Shown here: positions 1-6,322 of the stretch, piece by piece
Position numbering within the stretch: position 1 is the first letter of the stretch
How the letters are laid out: each line of letters begins with the position of its first letter
Assembly: GCF_002008165.1 (NCBI RefSeq)
Contig: NZ_MRDM01000032.1
Span: forward strand, 1-64,000
Reading direction: 5' to 3'
From: Rhizobium laguerreae
GTDB lineage: Bacteria > Pseudomonadota > Alphaproteobacteria > Rhizobiales > Rhizobiaceae
DNA: 64,000 bases
The notes under the pieces: generated by a model
What the model was told of the DNA's origin: nothing
Database searches by the model: none
What the model saw: the letters and a program-made list of their open reading frames with translations, nothing else
Translations under genes and position numbers: made by a program

Positions 1-158
1 GATCGTCGGAGCAAGCCGGACGCCAATGTCGCGTTTCTAACTGGCCGGCACCGTCGCAGCCCTATTCAGCTTTGACAATGCTTGTAAGGGGGGTGGGTTC
101 AAGGATGAAGTGCGACTTGCAATAGATAACAACGGTTTATCCTTGCAAGGAACGAGAC
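1..158. other. Left edge; possible C-terminal tail of an unidentified gene and upstream flank of the IS30 fragment
   Basis: An open frame runs in from the window edge on the plus strand and stops at about position 75, ending in the residues GRHRRSPIQL. It is too short to identify; given the adjacent transposase pieces it may be another insertion-sequence remnant. The last 40 bases before the transposase start (GAAGTGCGACTTGCAATAG, near 108-126) may hold the left terminal repeat and promoter of the IS30-like element, but no matching right end is present to prove it. Confidence 0.25.
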
Positions 159-489
159 ATGAAGCGCACCTACTCCCGGATCGATATCGATGAACGCCGC
201 AAGATTGCCCGCTGGCGCACGGCTGGGGTCAGCGTTGATGTGATCGCCGAGAAGCTGCACCGACATCGCTCAACCATTTTCCGTGAGCTGCGCCGCAATA
301 CGTTCGAGGATCGTGAGATGCCGGACCTCAACGGTTACTACTGCGTGATGGCCAATGACATGGAGCGAGAACGGCGTGCCAAGCTCCGCAAACTTGCCCG
401 TTTCGCGCAGCTCCGCCAATCGGTGATCGAGCGCATCATGCATGGCTGGTCGCCGCAACAGATCGCCGGCCGATTGCAGCTTGAGCGCC
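159..489 (+). pseudogene. IS30-family transposase, N-terminal fragment
   Basis: About 110 codons encode the N-terminal part of an IS30-type transposase. The start MKRTYSRIDIDERRKIARW, an IAEKLHRHRSTIFRELRRN helix-turn-helix (about residues 29-48), and a GWSPQQIAGRL segment near residue 97 are typical of the family. IS30 enzymes are normally 320-400 residues with a C-terminal DDE nuclease domain, which is absent here, so the fragment cannot transpose. The frame continues into sequence of a different transposase family (next feature). The open frame as a whole reaches 1280 only because it reads through the antisense of the permease gene; that part is not coding. Confidence 0.75.
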
Positions 490-741
490 AGCCGAGCAAC
501 CGGCGCCACTGCGAGGAGTTTCGCAATGCGGCGCTGGATCTGATCCGGGAGCGCTATCTGGACGCTGGCTCGCGAGAAGCTGATCGAGCTGCACCGGATC
601 TCGGTGGCCAAGGAAACGCTGCGGCAATGGATGACCGAGGCCGGCATCTGGGTCTCGCGTCGCGAGCGCAAGAAGCGGGTTTTCCAGCCACGCGGCCGGC
701 GCGACTGTTTCGGGGAGCTGGTTCAGAACGATGGATCGGCG
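490..741 (+). pseudogene. ISNCY-type transposase, internal fragment with frameshift
   Basis: The fragment starts in frame with the IS30 piece (PSNRRHCEEFRNAALDLIR), then changes frame near 564-565. From there the next plus frame reads REKLIELHRISVAKETLRQW and continues to about GELVQNDGS. I recognise this as the region before the catalytic core of ISNCY-type transposases. From memory of the family, a few residues between LD and LAREKL are missing, which would fit a deletion of about 11 bases causing the frame change; this is inference. The sequence stops resembling a transposase near 741, so both ends are truncated and no terminal repeats are seen. Confidence 0.6.
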
Positions 742-809
742 CCCTCACCCGCCCCGATCTAATCTTGCAACGGGGCAAGGTCACGACACGCATGGCCCCA
801 TCAATTGAC

Positions 810-1835
810 CTAGTCCTGATTGGCAACCGCTGGCAAACTGCCTTCGTTCGAAAGACGGGTTTCGGTCTGCCGGGCGGCCGAGACAAGGCGGCGCTTTGCG
901 CGGATCGCGTGCCATTGTTGGTCAATCAGGACGCCGATGAGGATCACGCCACCCATGACAGCGAAATTCAACGACGAAGGGATACCAAGGAGATTCACGA
1001 GATTCTGCAACTCCTGGAGCAGGACCGTGCCCAGCACGACGCCGACAATCGATCCCTCGCCGCCGCGGAGCGAAAAACCGCCAAGTACAGCAGCAGCAAT
1101 TGCGTAGAGTTCGTAGAACTGACCATGGCTCGCCGGCGAGATCGAGCGTGTGTACATGGCGAAATAAATCGCCGAAAGCGCCGTCAGCAGCCCGCAGATG
1201 ACATAGGCCGACATGACCATGCGGCCGGTACGGATACCGGAATAGCGGGCCGCCTCCTCGTTCTTCCCGATCGCGTATAGATAACGCCCGAAAACAGAGC
1301 GATGCAGCATGATCCACATGACCACGGCAATGATGACGAGTGCGATGAAGGTGTTGGGAACGCCGTAAGACCGTCCGGCGGTCAGGAATTCGAGGTCTGG
1401 AAAATTCTGGCCGAAAGCAAAGCCCGCGGTTCCGTCAGCCGTATAGAAGCGCGCTGCCCCACGATAAATCAGGAGGCCGCAGAGGGTGACGACGAAGGGC
1501 TGCAGGTTGAGCCGAGTAATCAGCCAGCCGTGGACGGCGCCTATGACCGCGCCGAGCGCGAGAATGAGCGGCAGCGCCAGCATCCATGACATATCCTGGA
1601 CCGCGATGAAATCGACGAAGAGCACGCCGAGAAGTGCTACCAGCGAGCCCACGGAAAGCTCGATACCGCCTGTAATGATGACAAAGGCCTGGCCGATCGA
1701 CAGGATGCCGAACAGACCGATCAGGTTGGCAGTGTTGGCCAGGTTGATCGGCAGCAGGAAGCGCGGATTGATGATGGCGACGACGATGCCGACGACGACG
1801 ATCAAAAGCAGCAGTCCGATATCTTTTTTGATCAT
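810..1835 (-). CDS. ABC transporter permease, ribose/monosaccharide (RbsC) type
   Basis: This 341-residue integral membrane protein is the channel subunit of a sugar importer of the CUT2 class. It shows 8-10 hydrophobic segments and family hallmarks: the IGQAFVIITGGIELSVGS stretch near residues 47-64, LNLQPFVVTLCGLLIYRGAARF, and the C-terminal AAAVLGGFSLRGGEGS loop that contacts the ATPase. Length is normal for RbsC-like permeases. It is the last gene of the operon, 44 bases after the ATPase stop; GGGGGATGGA precedes the start. The sugar cannot be named from sequence. The transposase scar begins about 70 bases beyond its stop, so the operon end may be a rearrangement boundary. Confidence 0.9.
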   Translation of the reverse strand: MIKKDIGLLLLIVVVGIVVAIINPRFLLPINLANTANLIGLFGILSIGQAFVIITGGIELSVGSLVALLGVLFVDFIAVQDMSWMLALPLILALGAVIGAVHGWLITRLNLQPFVVTLCGLLIYRGAARFYTADGTAGFAFGQNFPDLEFLTAGRSYGVPNTFIALVIIAVVMWIMLHRSVFGRYLYAIGKNEEAARYSGIRTGRMVMSAYVICGLLTALSAIYFAMYTRSISPASHGQFYELYAIAAAVLGGFSLRGGEGSIVGVVLGTVLLQELQNLVNLLGIPSSLNFAVMGGVILIGVLIDQQWHAIRAKRRLVSAARQTETRLSNEGSLPAVANQD

Positions 1836-1879
1836 TCGAGATCCATCCCCCGATACCTTATTTTTATGGGCCGCAGCGG

Positions 1880-3421
1880 CTATTTTACCCTTTTGCCGAC
1901 GGCAAGCAAAAGGACGCTTTCCTGGCTGATTTCGTCCTCTTCCAATATGCCGGCGATCTGGCCCTCGTGCATGACGGCGATGCGGTCAGAAACGCCGATC
2001 ACCTCTTCCATGTCGCTGGAGATCATCAGGATCGCCACTCCGGCGTCGGCAAGCGCTCGCATCAGGCCGTAGATCTCGTTCTTCGCGCCGATATCGATGC
2101 CGCGTGTCGGCTCGTCGAAGATCATCACCTTCGGGCTCATCGACAACCATTTGGCAAGCACCACCTTCTGCTGGTTGCCGCCTGACAGAGTGCCGGTTCG
2201 CGTCGAAACGGAGGGCGCCTTGATACCAAGGCGAACACGCTGCTTTTCGGCCGCCGCCCTCTCCCGCTCGGCAGAAAGCATGAAGCGGCTGGAGAGCCGG
2301 GGAAGGTCGGCAAGGCTTATGTTCTGGGCGATCGGAAGATCAAGAAGAATGCCGTTGCGCTTGCGATCCTCCGGGACCAGGAAAATGCCACGAGCGACGG
2401 CATCTCGGGCAGAACTGACCGCAATTTGCCGCCCGTCCTGCAGAATGGCTCCGCCGTAGCTCCGGTCGATGCCGAAGAGTACTTTTGCAAGCTCGGTGCG
2501 GCCCGACCCAACGAGCCCTGCAAGCCCCATGATTTCTCCATACCGGATTTCCAGATCAACGGGGCGGCCGGGATAGGCCTCGGTGCGCACGCCGCTTGCC
2601 TTCAGCGCGACCGAGCCGGGCGAGCGCTGCGGTTTTGCGGTCCGGGCCGCAAGCACCCGGCCGATCATCAGCTTGACCATCTGGTCGTGGCCGATGTCTT
2701 TCTTGGCAAGCGTGCCCACAAGCGTGCCGTCGCGCAGGACTACGACCCGGTCTGCGACGCGCTCAACCTCGTGGAGGCGATGCGAAATGAAAACCACACT
2801 GATGCCATCGGCTTTCAGCGATTTGATAATGCTCAGGAGACGCTCGGTTTCGGCCAGCGGCAGGCTGGACGTGGGTTCATCGAAGATGACGAGCCTGGCG
2901 TTGATGGACAGCGCCTTGGCGATTTCCACCATCTGCTGCTCGGCAAGGGAAAGCGATGCCACGGGTGTGTCGGCGGAAAAATGAGCCCCTACCCGCTTCA
3001 ACAGCGGCTTCACCATGTCTCGCAGCCGATTGCGATCGACGAGCTTGAAAGGTCCGGCCTTTAGCGGCTCGCGGCCCAGGAAGATATTGGCAGCAACGTC
3101 GAGATTCTCAAAGAGATTGAGTTCTTGGTGAACGAAGGCGATGCCGGATGCGATGCTCGATTCCACAGTGAGGAAACGAAGCTCTGCTCCGTCGAGCAGA
3201 ATCGTGCCTCGGTCGGGTGCGATCACGCCGCCGAGAATCTTCATCAACGTCGATTTTCCTGCCCCGTTCTCGCCGACGAGGCCGATGACCTCGCCCGGTA
3301 TGATGTCGATCGACAGGCCCTCAAGCGCAACGACGCCCGGATAGGTCTTGCCAACGCCGGAAAGCGAAAGGAACGGCGTTGTAAGCGCGTCCGGTGACGG
3401 GAAGTCGGAGCTGTGGTTCAT
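1880..3421 (-). CDS. ABC transporter ATPase, ribose/monosaccharide (RbsA) type
   Basis: This 513-residue protein carries two fused ABC ATPase domains, as usual for CUT2 sugar importers. The first domain has Walker A GENGAGKST (residues 50-58), signature SLSLAEQQ (about 156-163) and Walker B VIFDEPTSS (about 178-186). The second has a degenerate P-loop region (GLVGSGRTEL), an intact LSGGNQQKV signature and MIFDEPTRGID. I take MNHSSDF at 3421 as the start; the frame stays open another 19 codons upstream, but that stretch falls in the hairpin spacer and lacks family similarity. It powers uptake with the permease (810-1835) and binding protein (3501-4463) of the same operon. Confidence 0.92.
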   Translation of the reverse strand: MNHSSDFPSPDALTTPFLSLSGVGKTYPGVVALEGLSIDIIPGEVIGLVGENGAGKSTLMKILGGVIAPDRGTILLDGAELRFLTVESSIASGIAFVHQELNLFENLDVAANIFLGREPLKAGPFKLVDRNRLRDMVKPLLKRVGAHFSADTPVASLSLAEQQMVEIAKALSINARLVIFDEPTSSLPLAETERLLSIIKSLKADGISVVFISHRLHEVERVADRVVVLRDGTLVGTLAKKDIGHDQMVKLMIGRVLAARTAKPQRSPGSVALKASGVRTEAYPGRPVDLEIRYGEIMGLAGLVGSGRTELAKVLFGIDRSYGGAILQDGRQIAVSSARDAVARGIFLVPEDRKRNGILLDLPIAQNISLADLPRLSSRFMLSAERERAAAEKQRVRLGIKAPSVSTRTGTLSGGNQQKVVLAKWLSMSPKVMIFDEPTRGIDIGAKNEIYGLMRALADAGVAILMISSDMEEVIGVSDRIAVMHEGQIAGILEEDEISQESVLLLAVGKRVK

Positions 3422-3462
3422 CGCCTGTCCATGGCTGCCAATACTGTCGGCATGAGACGTCT

Positions 3463-3494
3463 TTCGCGGCGGCGGCAAGTGCCCCCGCCGCGAA
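3463..3494 (-). terminator. Intra-operon hairpin between binding-protein and ATPase genes
   Basis: A perfect 10-bp inverted repeat, TTCGCGGCGG (3463-3472) against CCGCCGCGAA (3485-3494), sits in the 79-base gap between the binding-protein stop and the ATPase start. There is no U-run, so it is more likely an mRNA-stabilising or partial-termination structure that keeps the binding protein in excess over the membrane subunits, as is known in other binding-protein-dependent operons. The role here is inferred. Confidence 0.6.
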
Positions 3495-3500
3495 GGAGGG

Positions 3501-4463
3501 TTATTTTCCAGACATGGCCTTCAGGCTGGCGGCATATTTGTCAACGTCATCCTTGCCGATGATTACCGTCGGGATGATGATCAAGCCGTTGCCGGGAACG
3601 CCTGACTTGTCGCCCTTGAGGTAGGCCGCCATCAGCTTCATGCCCTGATAGGCCCATTCGAACGGCTGTTGCACGACGGTCGCTGCGACCGTGCCTTCCT
3701 TGACGCCGCCGAGCGTGATCGGATCGTCATCAAAGCCGACGACAGTGATCTGGCCGAGTTTGCCGGCGTCGCGCAACGCTTCATAGATGCGCGGCGTATT
3801 GTAGGAGTAGAAGCCGACCATGCAGGTGACGTCGGGGCTGGCCACCAGCGCGTCCTCGACGTTCTTCTTTGCGCGCGTCTGGTCGATATCGTCGCCGCGT
3901 ACATCTGTCAGCTCGATCTTCGTGCCCTTCAGGCCGTCCTTCATGCCCTGGATGCGTTCCTTGGCATTGTCGGCGCCGAGCAGGCCAACGAAGCCGATGC
4001 ATTTGCCGCCGTCCGGCATCGCTTTCTTGGCGATTTCGGCGGCCTGCATGCCGGCGTCGATATTCGATGAGCCGATATAGGCGACGCGGTTGGTCTGCGG
4101 CGCGTCGCTATCTGTGGTGAAGAGAGCAGTCTGCGAGCCGATCTTGTTCAAACCGTCCGTCTGGGTCTTGGGATCGACTGCGGAAACCATGATCCCCTTG
4201 ACGCCGGCACTGACCAAGTCTTCCATAAGCCGTTGCTGAACGGCGACAGATGCCTGCTCAGGGTACTTCAGCTCCATCTGGTAGTCGGGCATCTCGCCCT
4301 GCGCCTTCTTCACGCCCGCCTCTGCGGCTTTCCAGAAGTCGGATGCGCCGTTGACGACAAATGCGAGTGTCGGCTTGTCGGCAGCATTTGATACGGCAAT
4401 CGGTGCCGCGCTCAGCATCAACCCGGCGAAGAACAAGGCTGCATTGCGTTTCAGCTGTTTCAT
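3501..4463 (-). CDS. Periplasmic sugar-binding protein, RbsB/Peripla_BP_4 type
   Basis: This 320-residue secreted substrate-binding protein delivers a sugar or sugar-like ligand to the ABC importer encoded just downstream. Residues 1-27 form a clear Sec signal peptide (KRN, hydrophobic core, VSNA cleavage site). The mature protein begins DKPTLAFVVNGASDFW and has the two-lobe pattern of RbsB-like proteins, including GIMVSAVDPK, ALFTTDSDAP and ITVVGFDDDP. A strong GGGAGGTG ribosome site lies 6 bases before the ATG. It is the first gene of the operon, transcribed leftward away from the LacI regulator at 4812; candidate operators lie in the shared 348-base gap. Ligand identity is unknown. Confidence 0.92.
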   Translation of the reverse strand: MKQLKRNAALFFAGLMLSAAPIAVSNAADKPTLAFVVNGASDFWKAAEAGVKKAQGEMPDYQMELKYPEQASVAVQQRLMEDLVSAGVKGIMVSAVDPKTQTDGLNKIGSQTALFTTDSDAPQTNRVAYIGSSNIDAGMQAAEIAKKAMPDGGKCIGFVGLLGADNAKERIQGMKDGLKGTKIELTDVRGDDIDQTRAKKNVEDALVASPDVTCMVGFYSYNTPRIYEALRDAGKLGQITVVGFDDDPITLGGVKEGTVAATVVQQPFEWAYQGMKLMAAYLKGDKSGVPGNGLIIIPTVIIGKDDVDKYAASLKAMSGK

Positions 4464-4604
4464 AATACACCTCCCGAGGGCCGCAGTTGCACGGGCCCGT
4501 TTCCGATTTACGGCCGGCCGGATGCGCGCCCCCTCCTAGGGCCGTCGCAAAGCGACGAGTGGCATTGGTTCCGATCGCTCCTTGACGGTATACAAGAAAT
4601 TTAA

Positions 4605-4623
4605 TTAGTAAATAGTATTATCA
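4605..4623 (+). promoter_or_regulatory. Candidate LacI-family operator, copy 1
   Basis: The 19-mer TTAGTAAATAGTATTATCA matches the reverse complement of the 19-mer at 4739-4757 at 16 of 19 positions. It lies about 140 bases upstream of the binding-protein start. Its right half (ATTATC) is shared with copy 2; its left half is weaker. Assignment to the adjacent LacI protein is inferred from position and repetition. Confidence 0.5.
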
Positions 4624-4738
4624 ATGCAGATCAAAACATTTCATCGTGCAATGGCTACGATGGCGATTTTGTACTGACACTTGCCAATAACTGATAGAGT
4701 TGCAACAATTCCTGCAATTGCCAGCGCTTTCAGATAGA

Positions 4739-4757
4739 TGATAATATTAATTACCAA
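4739..4757 (-). promoter_or_regulatory. Candidate LacI-family operator, copy 2
   Basis: On the minus strand this reads TTGGTAATTAATATTATCA. It is an imperfect dyad: on the plus strand the half-site GATAAT and the half-site ATTACC are separated by four bases, and five of six half-site positions are complementary. It lies about 55 bases before the LacI start, a good position for autoregulation, and is inverted relative to copy 1 some 134 bases away. Confidence 0.5.
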
Positions 4758-4811
4758 AACCGACAATCAATCACCCTGAACCGTTATCCCAAGCAGAGAC
4801 AGTCTCCACGA

Positions 4812-5900
4812 ATGCGAAAGTCCAAGACCCAAAATAAGCCTGTGCGCGTGACGATGATGGACATCGCCGCGGCGGCTGGCTGCTCGCAGGCGGCCGTCTC
4901 CTTCGTCCTCAACGACACACCCGGCACCCGCATCTCACAGCAGACGCGCGATCGCGTATTGGAGGTGGCGCGCGCGCTCGGTTACATGGAGAAGACCTAT
5001 ACGACGAAGGCCTCTTATTCGGGACTGGACAACGTCATCGGTTTCGCCGTGGATCAACTCGCCACCAGCCCGGAAGCGATCGTTGCGATCGAAGGCGCGC
5101 GGCAAGCCTCCTGGAACGCCGGCAATGTCCTTCTGGTAACCCAGACGCTCAGTGACCCCGTCATGGAGCCGAAAGCAATCGAGGCGTTGACGAACGGAGG
5201 CATATCGGCGCTCATATATATGACAATTTATACTCGCCAGGTGGAGCTTCCATCCTATGTCAGCAAGCTCAACATCCCGACGGTCCTGCTGAACTGTTAT
5301 ACCGCGGACCATGCCTTTCCCGCCGTGGTGCCGAGTGAGATCGCCGGAGGGCAGAGCTCTACCCGGCATCTGATCATGCACGGACACCATCGTATCGCGA
5401 CGATCACCGGTGAAATCTGGATGCAGGCGGCGCAGGACCGGCTGACGGGATATCGCCGCGCGCTGGCGACCGCCGATATACCCTTCGATCCGGAATTGGT
5501 CATTGAAGGCGACTGGTCGGCCAGTGCCGGCTATGCCGCCACGATGAAACTGCTTGCTCTGAAAGAGCCGCCCACTGCGATCTTCTGCCAGAACGACCGC
5601 ACTGCCATCGGGTGCTACGAAGCGCTCAAGGATGCAGGGCTTCGCATTCCCCAGGACATGTCGGTGGTGGGTTATGACGACGAAGAAATTTCACGACATC
5701 TCGTACCCCCGCTGACGACTTCGGTCCTTCCCCATCTTGCCATGGGGCAATGGGCGATCGAACATCTCAACCCGGAAAGTGTGCCCGGCAAGCGCTATCC
5801 CATTGCGAAGCTCGAATGCTCGCTCGTTAAGCGTCATTCCGTCGCCGCGCCGCGGGCCGAGGCGCGGCAGATCCTCGATGGTGCATATACGTCGCCATAG
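4812..5900 (+). CDS. LacI-family transcriptional regulator of the adjacent ABC operon
   Basis: This 362-residue protein has an N-terminal LacI helix-turn-helix (about residues 14-35, VTMMDIAAAAGCSQAAVSFV) followed by the hinge and a periplasmic-binding-protein-like ligand domain (from about residue 72, DNVIGFAVDQL). Typical motifs include AIFCQNDRTAIGCYEAL and MSVVGYDDEE. It is divergent from the sugar importer at 810-4463 and most likely controls it, releasing DNA on binding the transported sugar or a derivative. No strong ribosome site is visible before the ATG (only GAGACAG about 11 bases upstream). A short CACTCA/TGAGTG hairpin follows the stop at about 5916-5932. Confidence 0.9.
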   Translation: MRKSKTQNKPVRVTMMDIAAAAGCSQAAVSFVLNDTPGTRISQQTRDRVLEVARALGYMEKTYTTKASYSGLDNVIGFAVDQLATSPEAIVAIEGARQASWNAGNVLLVTQTLSDPVMEPKAIEALTNGGISALIYMTIYTRQVELPSYVSKLNIPTVLLNCYTADHAFPAVVPSEIAGGQSSTRHLIMHGHHRIATITGEIWMQAAQDRLTGYRRALATADIPFDPELVIEGDWSASAGYAATMKLLALKEPPTAIFCQNDRTAIGCYEALKDAGLRIPQDMSVVGYDDEEISRHLVPPLTTSVLPHLAMGQWAIEHLNPESVPGKRYPIAKLECSLVKRHSVAAPRAEARQILDGAYTSP

Positions 5901-6164
5901 CGTTCGCGCCGGGTCACTCATCCACTGAGTGGAGCCCAGCTCGCTCGGAACTCCTGACCGGCCCACATTGGAGGAAGTGGTAGAAATCACTTCTCGAGCG
6001 ATAGAGCGGGCAGAGCTTGCCGTTGGTCGATAGGCTTGCGAACGGATCGCCCTGCCCTTGCGTCGTCACTGACGAACCACCGATCTCAAATAATCTCAAC
6101 CACAGATACAATCTACGCAGAGGCGACGTTGACGACGTGTGGATTTAGAGCTAGCTCTAGCGCC
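5901..6164. promoter_or_regulatory. Upstream region of the ilv-type leader
   Basis: These 264 bases have no gene I can support. Near the right end are a possible -10 (TACAAT, 6107-6112), though without a convincing -35 at the right distance, and a TTGACG at 6129. The transcript that carries the leader peptide at 6165 should start here. Confidence 0.4.
6146..6159. promoter_or_regulatory. Perfect 14-bp palindrome before the leader peptide
   Basis: TAGAGCTAGCTCTA is its own reverse complement and ends six bases before the leader-peptide ATG. It could be a protein-binding site, or part of the leader RNA that affects translation initiation of the peptide, which has no good Shine-Dalgarno. Function is unknown. 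Confidence 0.4.
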
Positions 6165-6221
6165 ATGAAAATCGCAATGGTTCTCGTAGTGGTGATATCG
6201 CGCATGGGCAGGACGGTCTGA
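6165..6221 (+). CDS. ilvL: Leader peptide of the acetolactate synthase gene (attenuator peptide)
   Basis: The 18-residue frame MKIAMVLVVVISRMGRTV ends in TGA. Seven of its residues are Val, Leu or Ile in a run (codons 6-11 are V L V V V I), the hallmark of the regulatory peptides that precede branched-chain amino acid biosynthesis genes. It lies 101 bases upstream of the acetolactate-synthase-like gene and is followed by a G+C hairpin with a T-run. By analogy with known ilv attenuators, ribosome stalling at these codons when Val/Leu/Ile-tRNA is scarce would prevent terminator formation. The symbol is used by function; the peptide is not a homologue of E. coli IlvL in strict sequence terms. 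Confidence 0.8.
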   Translation: MKIAMVLVVVISRMGRTV

Positions 6222-6227
6222 TCGTCC
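6211..6227 (+). promoter_or_regulatory. Pause-type hairpin overlapping the leader peptide stop
   Basis: GGACG (6211-6215) pairs with CGTCC (6223-6227) around a 7-base loop that includes the peptide stop codon. This is where the first (1:2) hairpin of a peptide-mediated attenuator is expected. I could not decide which segment forms the antiterminator. Confidence 0.45.
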
Positions 6228-6254
6228 GGCAATAGCCACCCATGCGCCGAAAAC

Positions 6255-6278
6255 AGGTCCCTGACGGGGCCTTTTTTT
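6255..6278 (+). terminator. Attenuator terminator upstream of acetolactate synthase
   Basis: AGGTCCC (6255-6261) pairs with GGGGCCT (6266-6272; one G-T wobble) around the loop TGAC, followed at once by a run of T to 6278. This is a textbook intrinsic terminator between leader peptide and structural gene. A second, mutually exclusive stem, GACGGGGC (6263-6270) with GCCCCGTC (6281-6288), overlaps its right arm. Confidence 0.75.
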
Positions 6279-6322
6279 ATGCCCCGTCGCACCCATCACC
6301 TCACTCACGACGGAACCCAGAT

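Larger units (their letters stand above)
4464..4811. promoter_or_regulatory. Divergent, AT-rich promoter region between ABC operon and LacI regulator
   Basis: These 348 bases hold no gene. The central part, roughly 4590-4770, is far richer in A/T than the neighbouring genes and contains the two inverted 19-bp sites listed separately. Promoters for both the leftward transport operon and the rightward regulator must lie here, but I could not place convincing -35/-10 pairs. Confidence 0.6.

Noticed and set aside
742..1280. Plus-strand reading frame continuing from the transposase fragments into the permease region
   Set aside because: It is the antisense of a well-supported permease gene and has no transposase similarity after about 741.
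5914..6111. 65-codon minus-strand frame in the gap after the LacI gene
   Set aside because: It has no ribosome site or recognisable family, and its composition is typical of a random GC-rich frame.
6242..6322. Upstream ATG extension of the acetolactate-synthase-like protein
   Set aside because: The extension would translate the terminator hairpin and T-run, and the family's N-terminus begins near 6323.
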